Positions 31,010-41,423 of a DNA stretch of 64,000 bases are shown one piece after another. The stretch is taken from the NCBI RefSeq assembly GCF_001661265.1, contig NW_017567021.1, positions 1 to 64,000 on the forward strand. Reading direction: 5' to 3'. The position numbers and the translations under genes are program-made. Source of the DNA: Saitoella complicata NRRL Y-17804. Its lineage: Eukaryota > Ascomycota > Saitoellomycetes > Saitoellales > Saitoellaceae. Every line of letters begins with the position of its first letter. Position 1 is the stretch's first letter. Under the pieces are notes generated by a model, which ran no database searches, was not told the origin of the DNA, and saw only the letters and a list, made by a program, of their open reading frames with translations.

Positions 31010-32827
31010 CTACGTCAAGGTGTACTGAGGACCCTCACCTCCCTGAGGAACCTGCCAGTTGATATCCTGCGTGGGAACCTTGATATCACAAGTTTTGCAG
31101 TGAATACAGTTCTGCGCATTGATCTGGAACCTCTTGCCCACAGCACTCTTCTCATCATCGATGTACTCGTAAACACCAGCAGGACAGAACCTGTTCTCGA
31201 TACCCTTGTAGTCGGGGTAGGCAGCCTCGGCGTGCTTGACCCAGTCCTCGACTTGCAAGTGGACGGGCTGATCTTCCTCGTGGTTGGTACCCGTTCGTGC
31301 GACGTTGGTCAAGAGATCGAAAGACAACTCGCCATCGGGCTTGGGGTACTCAATGGGCTCGCACTCGGAAGCCTTCTTGGTAGCAGCCGCATCAGTCGAA
31401 GGGTGCTTGAAAGTCCATGGTGCCTTACCACGGAGGATAAGAGTGTCGATACCAGAGTAGAGCAATCCACCGTAAACACCAAGCTTAGTGTGGAACGAAG
31501 GACGAACGTTACGAACCTCGTAAAGCTCCTTCATGACATACGAATCCTTAATGGAGGTCTCGTAGTCGTAAAGCTGAATAGCTCCAGGAGCATCGCTCGC
31601 CAAAGCCTTAACCGCAGCCTCAGCCGCGAGCATACCAGACTTCATCGCAGCATGCGTGCCCTTAATCTTCGGCACGTTCAAGAAACCAGCAGTATCACCA
31701 ATGAGCACACCACCAGGGAACGTCAGTCTAGGAACAGACTGGTATCCACCCTCATTCAACGTCCTCGCTCCGTACGAGATACACTTACCGCCCTTCAAGA
31801 CATCCGCGTACATAGGGTGGTGCTTCATCCTCTGGAACTCCATATAGGGGTTCAAGTAAGGATTAGGGTAATCCAGACCAATAACCAACCCAACACTAAC
31901 CAGGTTCTCTCCGAAATGGTACATCCATCCACCACCGTAGGTATCCTTCTTCAAAGGCCATCCAAGGGAATGACTCACATGACCCTCCTTCCAGTTCTCA
32001 GCCGGCACCTCCCAGACCTCCTTCAATCCAAGACCGTACGTCTGAGGGTCAATTCCCTTCCTCAAGTTGAACTTCTTGACAATCTGCTTCGTCAACGATC
32101 CGTGACATCCCTCGGCGAAGAAAGTAAGCTTGGCGTGGAACTCCATTCCGCGCTCATATGTCGACTTTGGCTTTCCGTCCCTTCCGAGCCCAACATCGTT
32201 GGTGGCGACACCCTTGACGGATCCATCCTCATTGTACAAAACCTCACTCGCCGCAAATCCAGGGTAGACCTCAACACCCAACTCTTCAGCCTTCTCCGCA
32301 AGCCACTTGACGACATGGTTAAGAGAAACAATGTAGTTTCCCTCATTGTGCATCTGTGGTGGCAGCGGCAAAGGGAAAGACCCCTTCTCCGTCAAGAACT
32401 TGACCGCATCATCCTTTACCGGAGTAAGCGGCGACGGCGGGTTATCTCTCCACTCTGGGAAAAGCTCATTCAGCGCCCTAGGCTCAATAACCGCTCCCGA
32501 AAGTGTATGTGCTCCCATCTCTCCCGCCTTCTCCAACACCAACACACGGATGTCACGTCCCTCATCCTCGGCCAACTGCTTAATCCTAATAGCAGCTGAC
32601 AAACCAGCAGGTCCACCTCCGATGATACACACATCAACCTCATCCGACTCGCGCTCGATAGTAGCGGGGTCGAAAGTCTCATGTTGGAACAAGGGACGAG
32701 TAGAATGTAAAGAACGGCAAGAAACACCGACTTGACGAGCGAAAGCACGACGGACAGCTAGCTGAACCTTAGGAAGTGCCTGGCGAAGGGCGGCGCCGGT
32801 GAGGACTGTAACTCTTCGTACGGACAT
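31010..32827 (-). CDS. electron transfer flavoprotein-ubiquinone oxidoreductase, mitochondrial
   Basis: Intronless, 605 residues. It passes electrons from ETF to ubiquinone in the inner mitochondrial membrane during fatty-acid and amino-acid oxidation (yeast homologue Cir2). The N-terminus is a basic mitochondrial presequence (MSVRRVTVLTGAALRQALPK). CIIGGGPAGLSAAIRIKQL is the FAD-binding fold, GVLIGDTAGFLNVPKIKGTH the second flavin block, and the C-terminus holds the 4Fe-4S ligands: one Cys in NRFCPAGVYEY and three in QNCIHCKTCDIKVP. All parts of the family are present and the length is standard. A TATATA box is about 50 bp upstream. It stands apart from ILV2 and THI5 in function but shares their biased codon use. 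Confidence 0.95.
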   Translation of the reverse strand: MSVRRVTVLTGAALRQALPKVQLAVRRAFARQVGVSCRSLHSTRPLFQHETFDPATIERESDEVDVCIIGGGPAGLSAAIRIKQLAEDEGRDIRVLVLEKAGEMGAHTLSGAVIEPRALNELFPEWRDNPPSPLTPVKDDAVKFLTEKGSFPLPLPPQMHNEGNYIVSLNHVVKWLAEKAEELGVEVYPGFAASEVLYNEDGSVKGVATNDVGLGRDGKPKSTYERGMEFHAKLTFFAEGCHGSLTKQIVKKFNLRKGIDPQTYGLGLKEVWEVPAENWKEGHVSHSLGWPLKKDTYGGGWMYHFGENLVSVGLVIGLDYPNPYLNPYMEFQRMKHHPMYADVLKGGKCISYGARTLNEGGYQSVPRLTFPGGVLIGDTAGFLNVPKIKGTHAAMKSGMLAAEAAVKALASDAPGAIQLYDYETSIKDSYVMKELYEVRNVRPSFHTKLGVYGGLLYSGIDTLILRGKAPWTFKHPSTDAAATKKASECEPIEYPKPDGELSFDLLTNVARTGTNHEEDQPVHLQVEDWVKHAEAAYPDYKGIENRFCPAGVYEYIDDEKSAVGKRFQINAQNCIHCKTCDIKVPTQDINWQVPQGGEGPQYTLT

Positions 32828-32873
32828 GATGGTGACCGATAAACGTCGAGGGCGGTACAGGCAGGTAATGGAG

Positions 32874-32880
32874 TGGTATA
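32874..32880 (-). promoter_or_regulatory. TATA box of ETF-QO
   Basis: CTATATA-type sequence about 50 bp before the ATG at 32827. Confidence 0.45.
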
Positions 32881-33321
32881 TAGGGTCGCAGACAAACAGC
32901 TATACCCCTCTTAAACGGCTGATCGACCCGATGGACGCGTTCAATTTCGGGCGGGCAACTTCGGGGCAACTCCAAAAAAAGGTTCGGGCTTATGCGGGGT
33001 ATGGCGAATCAAGCGCGAATCACATGTCGAGGATTACAAGACGGCCATTTGGACGATGAAGGCAAAAAAGTTCCAGGGGTTTTCTATATTTTTTCCTTCG
33101 TAATAGACTAAGCAGAGACGAAAGCAAGTGTTAACCTCGAGAAAGGAGAGTGAGAGAAGGGTATACGGCCAGCGCCATCATAATCGCTGCCAGCAACAAG
33201 CATGTCCAAAATGTATCTCCGACCACCATGTCGTTATCGTTTCATCCACCCGATATCGTTTTCCAAAAAGTACGCCGCCTTCCGGGCGTAAATGTATCTT
33301 TATCGTACCATCCGCTGCTCC
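32881..33321. other. intergenic, no gene seen
   Basis: ETF-QO promoter side and 3' side of the winged-helix gene; no supported frame. Confidence 0.55.
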
Positions 33322-34425
33322 TTAGAACCAGTTGTCCAACTCCCCAACACCAATATCTTCTGGGCTGCGTACAGCATCCATCTGAGAATCCTCACTCCAC
33401 GACTTCATACTCGTATCATCCAACCCGGTCAAAGTAAGCTTCTCAACGTTGTCCCCGCCAACGATGCCATTCTCCATGCCTTCCCCAGACTCCTCCTCGT
33501 TCTGGCTGACAGCAGGCAACAGGCGACGACAGGGTGACTCAATACCGCCCATCTCCAAACGGCCAACCTTCCTGGCAACCAACTGCTCCAACTCCTCATC
33601 CTCGGTCTTGCCGAAGCGTCTACTTCCATCACGGCTGCTCTCCCTCGGCGGCGTCAAAGCCTGAAACGTCCAGCGTTGGCTCGAGGGAGCTCCGAGGTCA
33701 GTCTCGGGGAAGAAAGGATCAGGACTGGGACTGAGAGCACGGTATCCAACGTTCTTGGACGAGAACGGACCCTGAAGGTGGGAGGGCGTAGTATCATCCT
33801 CATCCTGAGACGAACCCTCGTCATCAGAGGCTTCGTGCATAGAGTTGTCGGAGTTGTCGTCTCCAATGTCACTGACATCGTCAATAATAACGAGTTCCTC
33901 ATTGTCGTGCTCCGCGGCCGGGGTAGGCAAGCCTCCGTTGAATGCACCATTCAAAAGGTAGAAGAACGTCCGTCTTGGGAATCCCGCCTCAGAGTATCTT
34001 CCCAGCACCGTCTCACCAGTTCCACGCTCCTGCTTGCGCATATACCCAGCAACCTTCGTGCTGACAATGTTCGAGTTCATGTTCAACCCACGCTTCAACA
34101 TAGCATCACACAAATCCTTCGCACACATCGGCTTGTTGCCGTTGGCCTTCAACGTAGCCAAGACCTCACGAATGACAGGGTCCTGGTTGGCGATAGGTGC
34201 ATCAGTCGCAGGGCCGCTGAAGGGTGGTGAGGTTGGAGGGGTGTTCATCTCGCTAGGAGCGAACGAAAGCGGCGAAGAACGCTTCAAGCGCTTCCGTGGG
34301 GGTTCATTGCTGGTGGACAAAGGTGTAGAAACAGAGCCGGAATCTCTTCGAGGAATTGGTGATGAGGAAACGGAGTGCGACGTCGGGTCGAAGGAGAGAG
34401 ACTTGTGGCGAGTGTGCATAACCAT
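33322..34425 (-). CDS. GDS1-like winged-helix nuclear protein
   Basis: Intronless, 367 residues. A low-complexity N-terminus with a likely nuclear signal (PPRKRLKRSS, about residues 43-52) leads to a folded region of about 70 residues (roughly 84-157: DPVIREVLATLKANGNKP ... FPRRTFFYLLNG) that resembles the GDS1/HARE-type winged helix of fungal nuclear proteins. The rest is acidic and Ser-rich (IIDDVSDIGDDNSDN; SSQDEDDTT) and probably disordered. DNA or chromatin binding is inferred from the domain. The first of two nearby ATGs (MVMHTRH) is used; a TATATAAA-type box is 36 bp upstream. The assignment rests on one short domain, so another winged-helix family is possible. Confidence 0.6.
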   Translation of the reverse strand: MVMHTRHKSLSFDPTSHSVSSSPIPRRDSGSVSTPLSTSNEPPRKRLKRSSPLSFAPSEMNTPPTSPPFSGPATDAPIANQDPVIREVLATLKANGNKPMCAKDLCDAMLKRGLNMNSNIVSTKVAGYMRKQERGTGETVLGRYSEAGFPRRTFFYLLNGAFNGGLPTPAAEHDNEELVIIDDVSDIGDDNSDNSMHEASDDEGSSQDEDDTTPSHLQGPFSSKNVGYRALSPSPDPFFPETDLGAPSSQRWTFQALTPPRESSRDGSRRFGKTEDEELEQLVARKVGRLEMGGIESPCRRLLPAVSQNEEESGEGMENGIVGGDNVEKLTLTGLDDTSMKSWSEDSQMDAVRSPEDIGVGELDNWF

Positions 34426-34460
34426 ATCGTAGCTCTTCTGTCTGCGGTCCTCTTTACGCG

Positions 34461-34468
34461 TATATAAA
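34461..34468 (-). promoter_or_regulatory. TATA box of the winged-helix gene
   Basis: TATATAAA on the plus strand, read TTTATATA on the minus strand, about 36 bp before the ATG at 34425. Confidence 0.4.
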
Positions 34469-35047
34469 GCCCTGTATGCCGCGTTTTTCGGGGTTGAATG
34501 CAGCCCTTTCTTTCTTCTCTCGGAATGACTCGACGGTTGGGGTGGCGAAACGCGTCTGGTGCGCTCAGGCCAGCAAAAGGATAAACTTGGTACGAGGAAG
34601 GAGGTTTTCTCTAGTACTGGCTATGCCCTGTGTCTCCCAAAAAAGGAATTCAAAAATGAAGCGGTCGTGTTTGTGTCGGATGTTATCCTTTCTCCTTTTA
34701 CCCTGCCTGGCCTTTCTTTTCCGCCTCCCTAAGCTTGGGTTGCGAAATTTGAGAGCGCGTCAACAATGGCGCCTACGTAGCCGTGATGGAATCAAGGGGC
34801 CCTCGCATAGAACTGGAAAAGAACACGAAAATTAGTAACAGCCAATCACATCCTCCATTTTGACCACCATGAACGACAAGGAAAGTTGTGATGGATGATC
34901 CTGATAAAAGCCGTCTATGATCACGGTGAATACGACGAGCAGCGTTCAATTGATTAGACAGTACTACATAAGAATCCCAAGTCCATAACCCCTCCCCTTA
35001 TCCCTAAACAAATTTAGAAGCAAGTTCACCATTCCCCTTTGATCCAC
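34469..35047. other. intergenic, no gene seen
   Basis: Promoter side of the winged-helix gene and 3' side of NDC80. Short frames only. Confidence 0.55.
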
Positions 35048-37084
35048 TTACTCCAACTTCGCACTCTCCATCTTTGCCGTCATCTCAGCCTCCTGCTCCT
35101 CGAGAACCTCCGTCTCGAGCGTCTCAAGTCCAGACTGCACGTACAACTTGAACTTGATGACCTCATCCAACACCTTGATCACCTGAGTATACATTTCCTC
35201 CCTCCGCTCATTTGCCTCCTGGGCAAGAGTGTCATACTCAATAGCGACAGCCTGAGCACGCTGCTCGATAGCCAGCACACCAGCCTGAGCATTCAGTCTC
35301 ACATGCTGCAACTCGCGCTCCAACCTCTCCGCCTCGGCGTTGGAGCGGGTCGACTCGGCTGCAGATGTCTCCTTGAGGGACTCGCTCTGCTCAACTGTTG
35401 ACGCAATCCTTGCCTCCATGGTATCAAGCTCATCACGCTTATCTTGCAGACCTTCACAGACGCGGCCAAGAATATCGTCCAATCGTAGCGACTCGTTTTG
35501 CTGAGCATGTACCTTTCCTCCCATGTCAGCGCGGAGCTGCGTCAGCAACGGCCTAATCTCATGTCGCAGGTCTCGGTTGACCATCTTGTCTGGACGTGTG
35601 TTAACACTGCCATCCTCCTGCTCAGCCGTAAGATCCAATTCGAAACTGTGTCCGTTGGCATGTGGTGCAGTTTCCGGAATCACGCCGATACGGTATCCAA
35701 GGGTGTTGTAAGTGCTGATCAACTTCTCCACCACCTCGGCACGCTTCTGCGATGCAATTTCACGGTCGTAGAGTACCTTAGAAATCTCATCTGACTTGTT
35801 CTGGACAATGTCGAGGTCCTTGATAAGTTTCTCCCGTTCGGCGGTCATTCGGTCGACTTCGGCAGGTGATACGGGCTGAGCATCGACTTGGGCTTGAAGT
35901 TCGGATTTCTCGGCCGCCAGCTGCTTGATTTCTTGCTCTTTTGCAACAATCTCTTCCCTCATCCTAGCATTGTACTCCGTAAACTTCCTCTTCTTCCCCT
36001 CAACGTGCTCAATATACTTTTCAAACTTCTGCTTATCACTCGTCAACACCTGTCTCTCGTTGTCCAAAATGTCCAGCGGTGGCTGATCCACGTTCAACTT
36101 CTTCAGCGCAGCCTCCGTCTCAGCAACCTCTTTCTCCAACTTCTCAATCTCACCCAAGACCTCGCCGTTACGTCTGTCAAACTCGGCAGTGAGCTCAGCT
36201 TGTTGGGCATCGAACTCGTCAGCTCCAGCCAAGAAGTCTGCGTAAGCTTTGGTAAGATAGTCGAAGAAGAGCTTTTCCGATGCAGTGGAGTCCGCCGGGT
36301 CGATCTGGCTCTGAAGCTCACCAACGGCGATGTTTTCGGTAGCGGTGACGATATCGCACAGCCACCCGAGCATACCAAGGAGTGGTGGCCAGGTGTTCGA
36401 GTTACCAACCGCCTGAATCGCTGTTCTCGAAATATCCGCATAGAATGGGTACCTGATCCCCTTCAGACACTGAATAACCTCATCCTCCATCTTCTTCACA
36501 AACTGATAGTTGGGATCAAGCGCGTTGTACAACCATTTGAACACGTTGTTGAAGTCCTTGTTTGTCGGCTGCGCCAATCCCTTCGGATTGATATCGTGAG
36601 GAAAGTTCGATCGCGCAAGGTAATTCATAATATTCTCAATCGTCTGCTGCTGAAATGCGCGATCCTTCAACGGCCTTGGGTCCTTCGGCTTCATCGTCGC
36701 GTTCGCGGACCCAGACTGCGATAAAAACCCTCCACTCATCCCACCAGCAATCGACTGCCTCCCACCCGTAAAGACACTCGATCTCCTACCACCGCTCGCG
36801 GCCGGCGCGTAAGACTGGCGCATACCCATACTCTGCCTGAACGGGTCACCCTGCGAGCTGGATAACCTTCCGCCGGCCATACCCGCAAGATCACCACCAC
36901 TGCTACTACGACCAAATCGCGGAGGCGCGAGTGACATGCGCGCAGCTTGTGGTGCCATACTCGATCTGAGAGGATTCTGGTTACCGCTTTTGCGCATTGC
37001 CGAGGATGGTTGTGGGATCTGTGAGTTCTGCGAAAGCATACCGAGGGTGGACCGGCGGTGAAAGCCGCTGTCCTGCTGTGACAT
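35048..37084 (-). CDS. NDC80: kinetochore protein NDC80
   Basis: Intronless, 678 residues from the chosen ATG. The NDC80 complex couples kinetochores to spindle microtubules. The N-terminal tail (MSQQDSGFHRRSTLGMLSQN, then Ser/Arg/Gly-rich) is the basic, phosphorylatable microtubule-binding tail. The calponin-homology domain follows at about residues 130-270 (DRAFQQQTIENIMNYLARSN; FNNVFKWLYNALDPNYQF; WPPLLGMLGWLCDIV), and the remainder is long coiled coil ending at the C-terminus. The frame is open 51 codons further upstream (ATG 37237, MSVYATQLQK), but family members normally begin MSQ..., so the internal ATG is preferred. The upstream start cannot be excluded. Confidence 0.93.
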   Translation of the reverse strand: MSQQDSGFHRRSTLGMLSQNSQIPQPSSAMRKSGNQNPLRSSMAPQAARMSLAPPRFGRSSSGGDLAGMAGGRLSSSQGDPFRQSMGMRQSYAPAASGGRRSSVFTGGRQSIAGGMSGGFLSQSGSANATMKPKDPRPLKDRAFQQQTIENIMNYLARSNFPHDINPKGLAQPTNKDFNNVFKWLYNALDPNYQFVKKMEDEVIQCLKGIRYPFYADISRTAIQAVGNSNTWPPLLGMLGWLCDIVTATENIAVGELQSQIDPADSTASEKLFFDYLTKAYADFLAGADEFDAQQAELTAEFDRRNGEVLGEIEKLEKEVAETEAALKKLNVDQPPLDILDNERQVLTSDKQKFEKYIEHVEGKKRKFTEYNARMREEIVAKEQEIKQLAAEKSELQAQVDAQPVSPAEVDRMTAEREKLIKDLDIVQNKSDEISKVLYDREIASQKRAEVVEKLISTYNTLGYRIGVIPETAPHANGHSFELDLTAEQEDGSVNTRPDKMVNRDLRHEIRPLLTQLRADMGGKVHAQQNESLRLDDILGRVCEGLQDKRDELDTMEARIASTVEQSESLKETSAAESTRSNAEAERLERELQHVRLNAQAGVLAIEQRAQAVAIEYDTLAQEANERREEMYTQVIKVLDEVIKFKLYVQSGLETLETEVLEEQEAEMTAKMESAKLE

Positions 37085-37796
37085 TGTGGTAAGATTCTGT
37101 GAGAAGAGCGACGCGTATCCGGATGTAACGAACGGTTTGATGAACTGGTTGACGACTCCTTGACTTTTGATCTCGCTGCTCTTCGACGTTACAGTCTTTT
37201 GTTTTGATTTCTGCAGCTGGGTCGCGTAAACAGACATCGACCGCTAGTTAATGCGGTCAAATTGAGTCACATTTTGAAAACATTGATAACTGCTAAAAAA
37301 AAACATGTTCAATGTATTTGAGAAGAATTATGATTTATCTATGTTATGTTAACTTTATTCTTGGTCAGATTCAAGTGTCCCACTTTGAGGCCCTGGACGT
37401 GTCAGCCCGATCAACCCGTGAGATCAGCCGAGTACCTGATCCACTGACTCCATCAACATCGTCAATCCCTGATTCAATCGCAAACACACACGCTTACGGA
37501 CCGCAATGAAGTAACAGTAACAAACCCCGATAAAATTAAAACACTACAAGTGATCGCGTGTGCAGCCGCGCCGCCTATACGGTAGCTAAGCAGGCCTCAC
37601 ACCGTCTAACTTATCCCTATCACGATCATAAAACAAAAGAAAAACAGCGGAGCATCATCAAGTACGGAGACAATGACCTCCCCTCTCATCCACATTACGG
37701 CGTCAAATAAGCCCGGACTCTCCACCCATACCAAATAATCCTCATACTCGTACACACATAGTCATACATAGTAACAAGTCAGCGGAGGAGACAGGC
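37085..37796. other. intergenic: NDC80 promoter and opsin 3' side
   Basis: No supported gene or RNA; includes the optional N-terminal extension of NDC80 (to 37237). Confidence 0.55.
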
Positions 37797-38808
37797 TTAC
37801 ACGTTGGCGGCACCTTGCTGAACATGCCCAGTGCCAGCACCAGCCGGAGCTCCATAATCATCAACACCAGCACCACCCTCAATCCCACGCTGCCCGTGCC
37901 TCTTCTCCACGACCGTGTTTCCATTCGTCAACGCAATCTGTCCCATCCTAGGCTCGTTGTTCAACCCAAGCCTGGACAACTCGATCTTCGAATGCACCGC
38001 CAACGAGATGGCCGCGAACACAGGTTTAGCGAGAAGGTCGAGGACACCGTAGTAGACCATCTCTCCGACGACCGTGATGCGGTTTCCACCCTCGGCGAGA
38101 CCCCAGCAGATAGGGTAGTTGAGCCAGATGATCATCAACCAAACAGCAAGAAGAGTGTAAGACTTGCGGACGTCGGGACCGATGTTACCAGAGACCTTGA
38201 TACCCGTAAACACGTTCCAGAAAACCCAAAGCATAGCCACACACCCCATCGTGTAATACCCCCACTTGTAACGACTCACGACCAAGGCTCCAGCCAAGCC
38301 AGTGATAATCATAACCAAATCCGCAAAGATGGTGGAGATGATGATGTTTGTGGGGAGACCGGCGGTGAGGAGGAGTTCGGTGAGGAGGAGGGGGGTAGTG
38401 ACGAACCAGTCGATGTAGCGGACGTAAGCGATTTGACGCGTTCCCGGGCCACGGAACTCGACGGTGACGGGGGTGAGACCGAGGTCGGAGGCGAGGGAGA
38501 AGTAGGAGACGGAGGCGGTGGCCAGGATGGCGACGTTGAGCTGTGAGACGAAGCATTAGCGAGTGTTTCCCAGGGGTGTATGCTCGCCTCCTCGGGGACC
38601 TCGAGAAAGGAGGAGGACATACCAAGTAAAAGATCCTGTACCCCATCGGCTTGAACAAACTCAAAGCCGCAATGATGATACACGACAAAGCCATGACGCA
38701 GAAAACAGCCCACAACCACGAGGAGCCATTCTCGGTCAAAGCAAAAGTAGCGTTCGGGGGGTTTGTAGCAACGGCATCGTTACGACGTTGAAGCAGGAGA
38801 GAGTCCAT
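37797..38808 (-). CDS. microbial-type rhodopsin, probable light-driven proton pump
   Basis: Two exons, 38808-38623 and 38540-37797, with an 82-bp GTATGT...CAG intron; 309 residues and seven helices. The retinal-binding Lys is present in helix G (LDLLAKPVF, K234), with the counter-ion Asp four residues before it (D230). Helix C reads RYIDWFVTTPLLLTELLL: R103 and D106 match bacteriorhodopsin R82 and D85 (proton acceptor), and E117 sits at the D96 donor position. E212 and E222 fall at the spacing of bacteriorhodopsin E194 and E204 (release group). So it has a complete retinal site and pump-type residues, unlike opsin-related chaperones that lack Lys. Glu as donor resembles Neurospora NOP-1, so slow pumping or sensing are both possible. 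It is divergent from seipin and shares a 227-bp promoter; a TATAAATA box lies upstream. Confidence 0.92.
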
Positions 38809-38864
38809 CACAGTAGGTATTCAGAGTTGCAGTAGATGTAGCAAGTGAGAAGAGGGACGAGGTG

Positions 38865-38872
38865 TATTTATA
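38865..38872 (-). promoter_or_regulatory. TATA box of the opsin gene
   Basis: TATAAATA on the minus strand, 57 bp before the ATG at 38808, inside the short divergent promoter shared with seipin. Confidence 0.55.
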
Positions 38873-39035
38873 GTGATGAGTCAGAGGACGGAACAGGATC
38901 ACTCTTTCACGTGTGACGTCGTTGACTGGTTCCAACTCTACTGTCACACGACCCCGCCGTTACCAGTAGTAGCGTGTCTCAGATGACCTCAACCGCGCGT
39001 CGCAAGAAATCGCCGTCTGTCGTAATCTCGTGGTA

Positions 39036-40154
39036 ATGTCGAAGTGTCGCAATCCCGTGGGAATGCTACTCAACACACACGCTCAGAGAACGGCTCTGGC
39101 AAGCGTCGTCTTCGCCCTCACCGCCCTCGTTCTCCTGGCCGTCTCCGTCCTCTCCTACGCCGTCTTCTACTGGTCCTACGTCCCCGACTCGGCCGTCACC
39201 AAACACGTCTTCCTCCACTACGGGTTTGTCTTTCTCCTTCCTGTTCATCTCATTTCACGTTTTGACTCCATCTATCGCAGGCACGGCACGCCCCACGCAA
39301 CGCTCGACCTCCGCGACGTCTCCCCGTCCCTCTTCGCAGACCAACCCTACGATGTCGCCCTTTCCCTCCACGTCCCGCCCTCCTCCACAAACCTCGCCTT
39401 GGGGAACTTCATGGTAACACTCGAAATCCACGCCTACCCACTCCCACCACCTCCCTCCCCGCCAACAACCTCGGAAATCCTAAGCGACCCCTCCGCAATC
39501 CTCGCTCGGACCACAAAACCAGGTCTGCTGCAATATAAATCACACATCGAACGGACTCTCTCCGACCTCATCAAATCACCCCTCTATTTAACGGGTTTGA
39601 GCCACCAGGTGGAACACGTCCGCATCCCCCTCCTCGACTCCTGGTCCTTCCCCGGTGGCCTCTTCGCCTCCACCCCCGCCGCCGCGCGCCTCGAGATTTC
39701 AACTCCCTCCCACCCCCACGGCGCTGCAGACCTCCAAATCGCATCCGCCCATCTGACTTTCTCGACCCATTACCGTGGCCTGCGCTGGTTTTTGCACAAC
39801 CACCGTCTCATCTCCTTTCTCCTCTTCGTCTCCATATTCTGGGGTGCTGGTTGCCTTTTCGCTGGGGTCATGTATTGGTTTGTCGCGGCCCAGATTAGCA
39901 ACGGTACCCGTACTGGTCGGAGGGAGGAAAGTAGGGATTTGGGCGAGAGTGATGCGGATGACTACGAGTTTGTCACCGGTAACTTTGGGTCGTCGCCGGT
40001 TGCTTCTACGTTGCGATCGAGGACGAGAGGGAGTAGTGTCGGTACCAGCGCCAGGGAAGGCGGATTCGAGTGGGAGAGCGTGGTCAGTGGTTCCACACGC
40101 GCAACCTCCGTCGGCGCACCCACGAGTGACAAGACGAAGCCAGGAAGGAGATAG
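39036..40154 (+). CDS. seipin, lipid-droplet biogenesis protein
   Basis: The protein is 353 residues once a 57-bp in-frame intron (39224-39280, GTTTGT...CGCAG) is removed; the intron has no stop, so the gene also reads through. Seipin works in the ER at lipid-droplet assembly sites. It has an N-terminal membrane helix (about residues 21-45), the conserved lumenal start YDVALSLHVPPSSTNLALGN then FMVTLEI, a long lumenal beta-rich domain and a second membrane helix (about 245-275: LISFLLFVSIFWGAGCLFAG). The cytosolic tail is charged and Ser/Arg-rich. ATG 39036 is the first real ATG of the frame. Removing the intron gives VFLHYG-HGTPHATLDL, closer to the family than the hydrophobic insert it would otherwise have. 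Confidence 0.82.
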   Translation: MSKCRNPVGMLLNTHAQRTALASVVFALTALVLLAVSVLSYAVFYWSYVPDSAVTKHVFLHYGFVFLLPVHLISRFDSIYRRHGTPHATLDLRDVSPSLFADQPYDVALSLHVPPSSTNLALGNFMVTLEIHAYPLPPPPSPPTTSEILSDPSAILARTTKPGLLQYKSHIERTLSDLIKSPLYLTGLSHQVEHVRIPLLDSWSFPGGLFASTPAAARLEISTPSHPHGAADLQIASAHLTFSTHYRGLRWFLHNHRLISFLLFVSIFWGAGCLFAGVMYWFVAAQISNGTRTGRREESRDLGESDADDYEFVTGNFGSSPVASTLRSRTRGSSVGTSAREGGFEWESVVSGSTRATSVGAPTSDKTKPGRR

Positions 40155-40183
40155 GTAGATCTAGCATACACAATCCTTCATTC

Positions 40184-41244
40184 TTAGGCAGTAACCTCCT
40201 CCGCCGCATCCTTCGCATCCTCGACCGTGGTCTTCTTGTACTCATCTTGCCCCTTGGCGTCAGCTTTCTCCGAGGCGGCGAGTTGCCATGCTGGGATTCC
40301 TGATCTCGATGCGCGGTCGAGGAAGGACGATTTTTCGGAGGAGGGGGACATGGCCTGTACGAACGCGTTCGAACCTGCATCCCCAACAGCCCCAGCTCCA
40401 GCAGCAGCCGGTGACTTGGGCGCCGACGACACCGAATTGCTCTGATTCAACCACGGCACAGGACTATGCCCAACCCCACCCGTACCCAACCGTTCCCCGG
40501 TAGCACCAACTCTACTCTGCAACAGACTCTTCAAACTCCTCAGTTCCCCTGCCAACTCCTCCAAACTTCTCTCACTCCTCTCCCTCACCTTCTCAACAGC
40601 CTTCGGCACCAACCCCCTAATCCCCTCAATCTCCTCCCGCATCCGCCTAACCTCTCCATCCCTCTTCTCGTTCGCTTCTCGTGTCTCTGCGATCACGGTC
40701 TCCACTTTTGCGAGTGCGGCGGTTATCTGGGATTGTTGCTCGGAGGAGGCGGAGAGGAGGGTTGCGGTTTCGGATTGGAGTTGGGTTAGGAGGGAGGATG
40801 TTGCTTCGAGGGTTGCGGTGAGGTCGGATTTGTCTTGTTCGAGGGCGGCGGGGGTTGGGGGTTGGATTAGGGGGAGGACGTAGCGCTGTAGTTCGAAACT
40901 TATCGTTAGCCGTGTAGACAGACGGTGGTAGGCAGAACTACCTTCGCAAGGGTGTAAAGCCCGTATGACACACCAGCAGTCGTAACCGCCATCACGAAAT
41001 AATCCCGCCAGTCCCGTCCTGGCAAGGGTGGTGGTCCACTCTGCCATCCCGGAATCGCCGGTGCAACTCCATTTCCTATCGTGGTAGCTGGATGTCCATT
41101 CTGCGAACGCTTGATAGCCTCATTTATCTCCTCCTGCGTCAATTCCTTCGACTCCAAGAACGCAATCCGTTTCGTGAGGGGTGAGGATTGGACAGTGGGG
41201 TCAGAGAGGAAGGTCACGGCGCTGGCGATGAGCTCTTCCCTCAT
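40184..41244 (-). CDS. PEX14: peroxisomal docking protein peroxin-14
   Basis: Two exons, 41244-40942 and 40885-40184, with a 56-bp intron; 334 residues. Pex14 docks the Pex5 import receptor at the peroxisome membrane. The N-terminal domain (residues 1-50: MREELIASAVTFLSDPTV; KRIAFLESKELTQEEINEAI) is the conserved Pex5-binding helical bundle. A Pro-rich stretch (IPGWQSGPPPLPGRDW) precedes a hydrophobic segment (FVMAVTTAGVSYGLYTLA), then a coiled coil (about 115-210) and a low-complexity tail. Without splicing the frame ends shortly after the hydrophobic segment. It converges on seipin, with stop codons 29 bp apart. Confidence 0.9.
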
Positions 41245-41423
41245 TGTGGACAGGACAGGGGCTTGAGGGTTATGGTCGTTGTCAGTGAAGGGGTGTGCTT
41301 GAGACGCGTTTCGGCGTCGGGTTCAGAGCGCGGAGGTGGGGAAGCGAGTTGCAGCGTGGTGCAGGGGAGTTAACAATTAATAGTCACACACAAATCGATC
41401 CACTAAAGTGGAGATCCTAAAAG

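Noticed and set aside
31100-32599. 499-codon plus-strand frame
   Set aside because: Antisense shadow of ETF-QO.
37085-37237. Longer NDC80 N-terminus
   Set aside because: Open but unlike the family start; kept only as an alternative.
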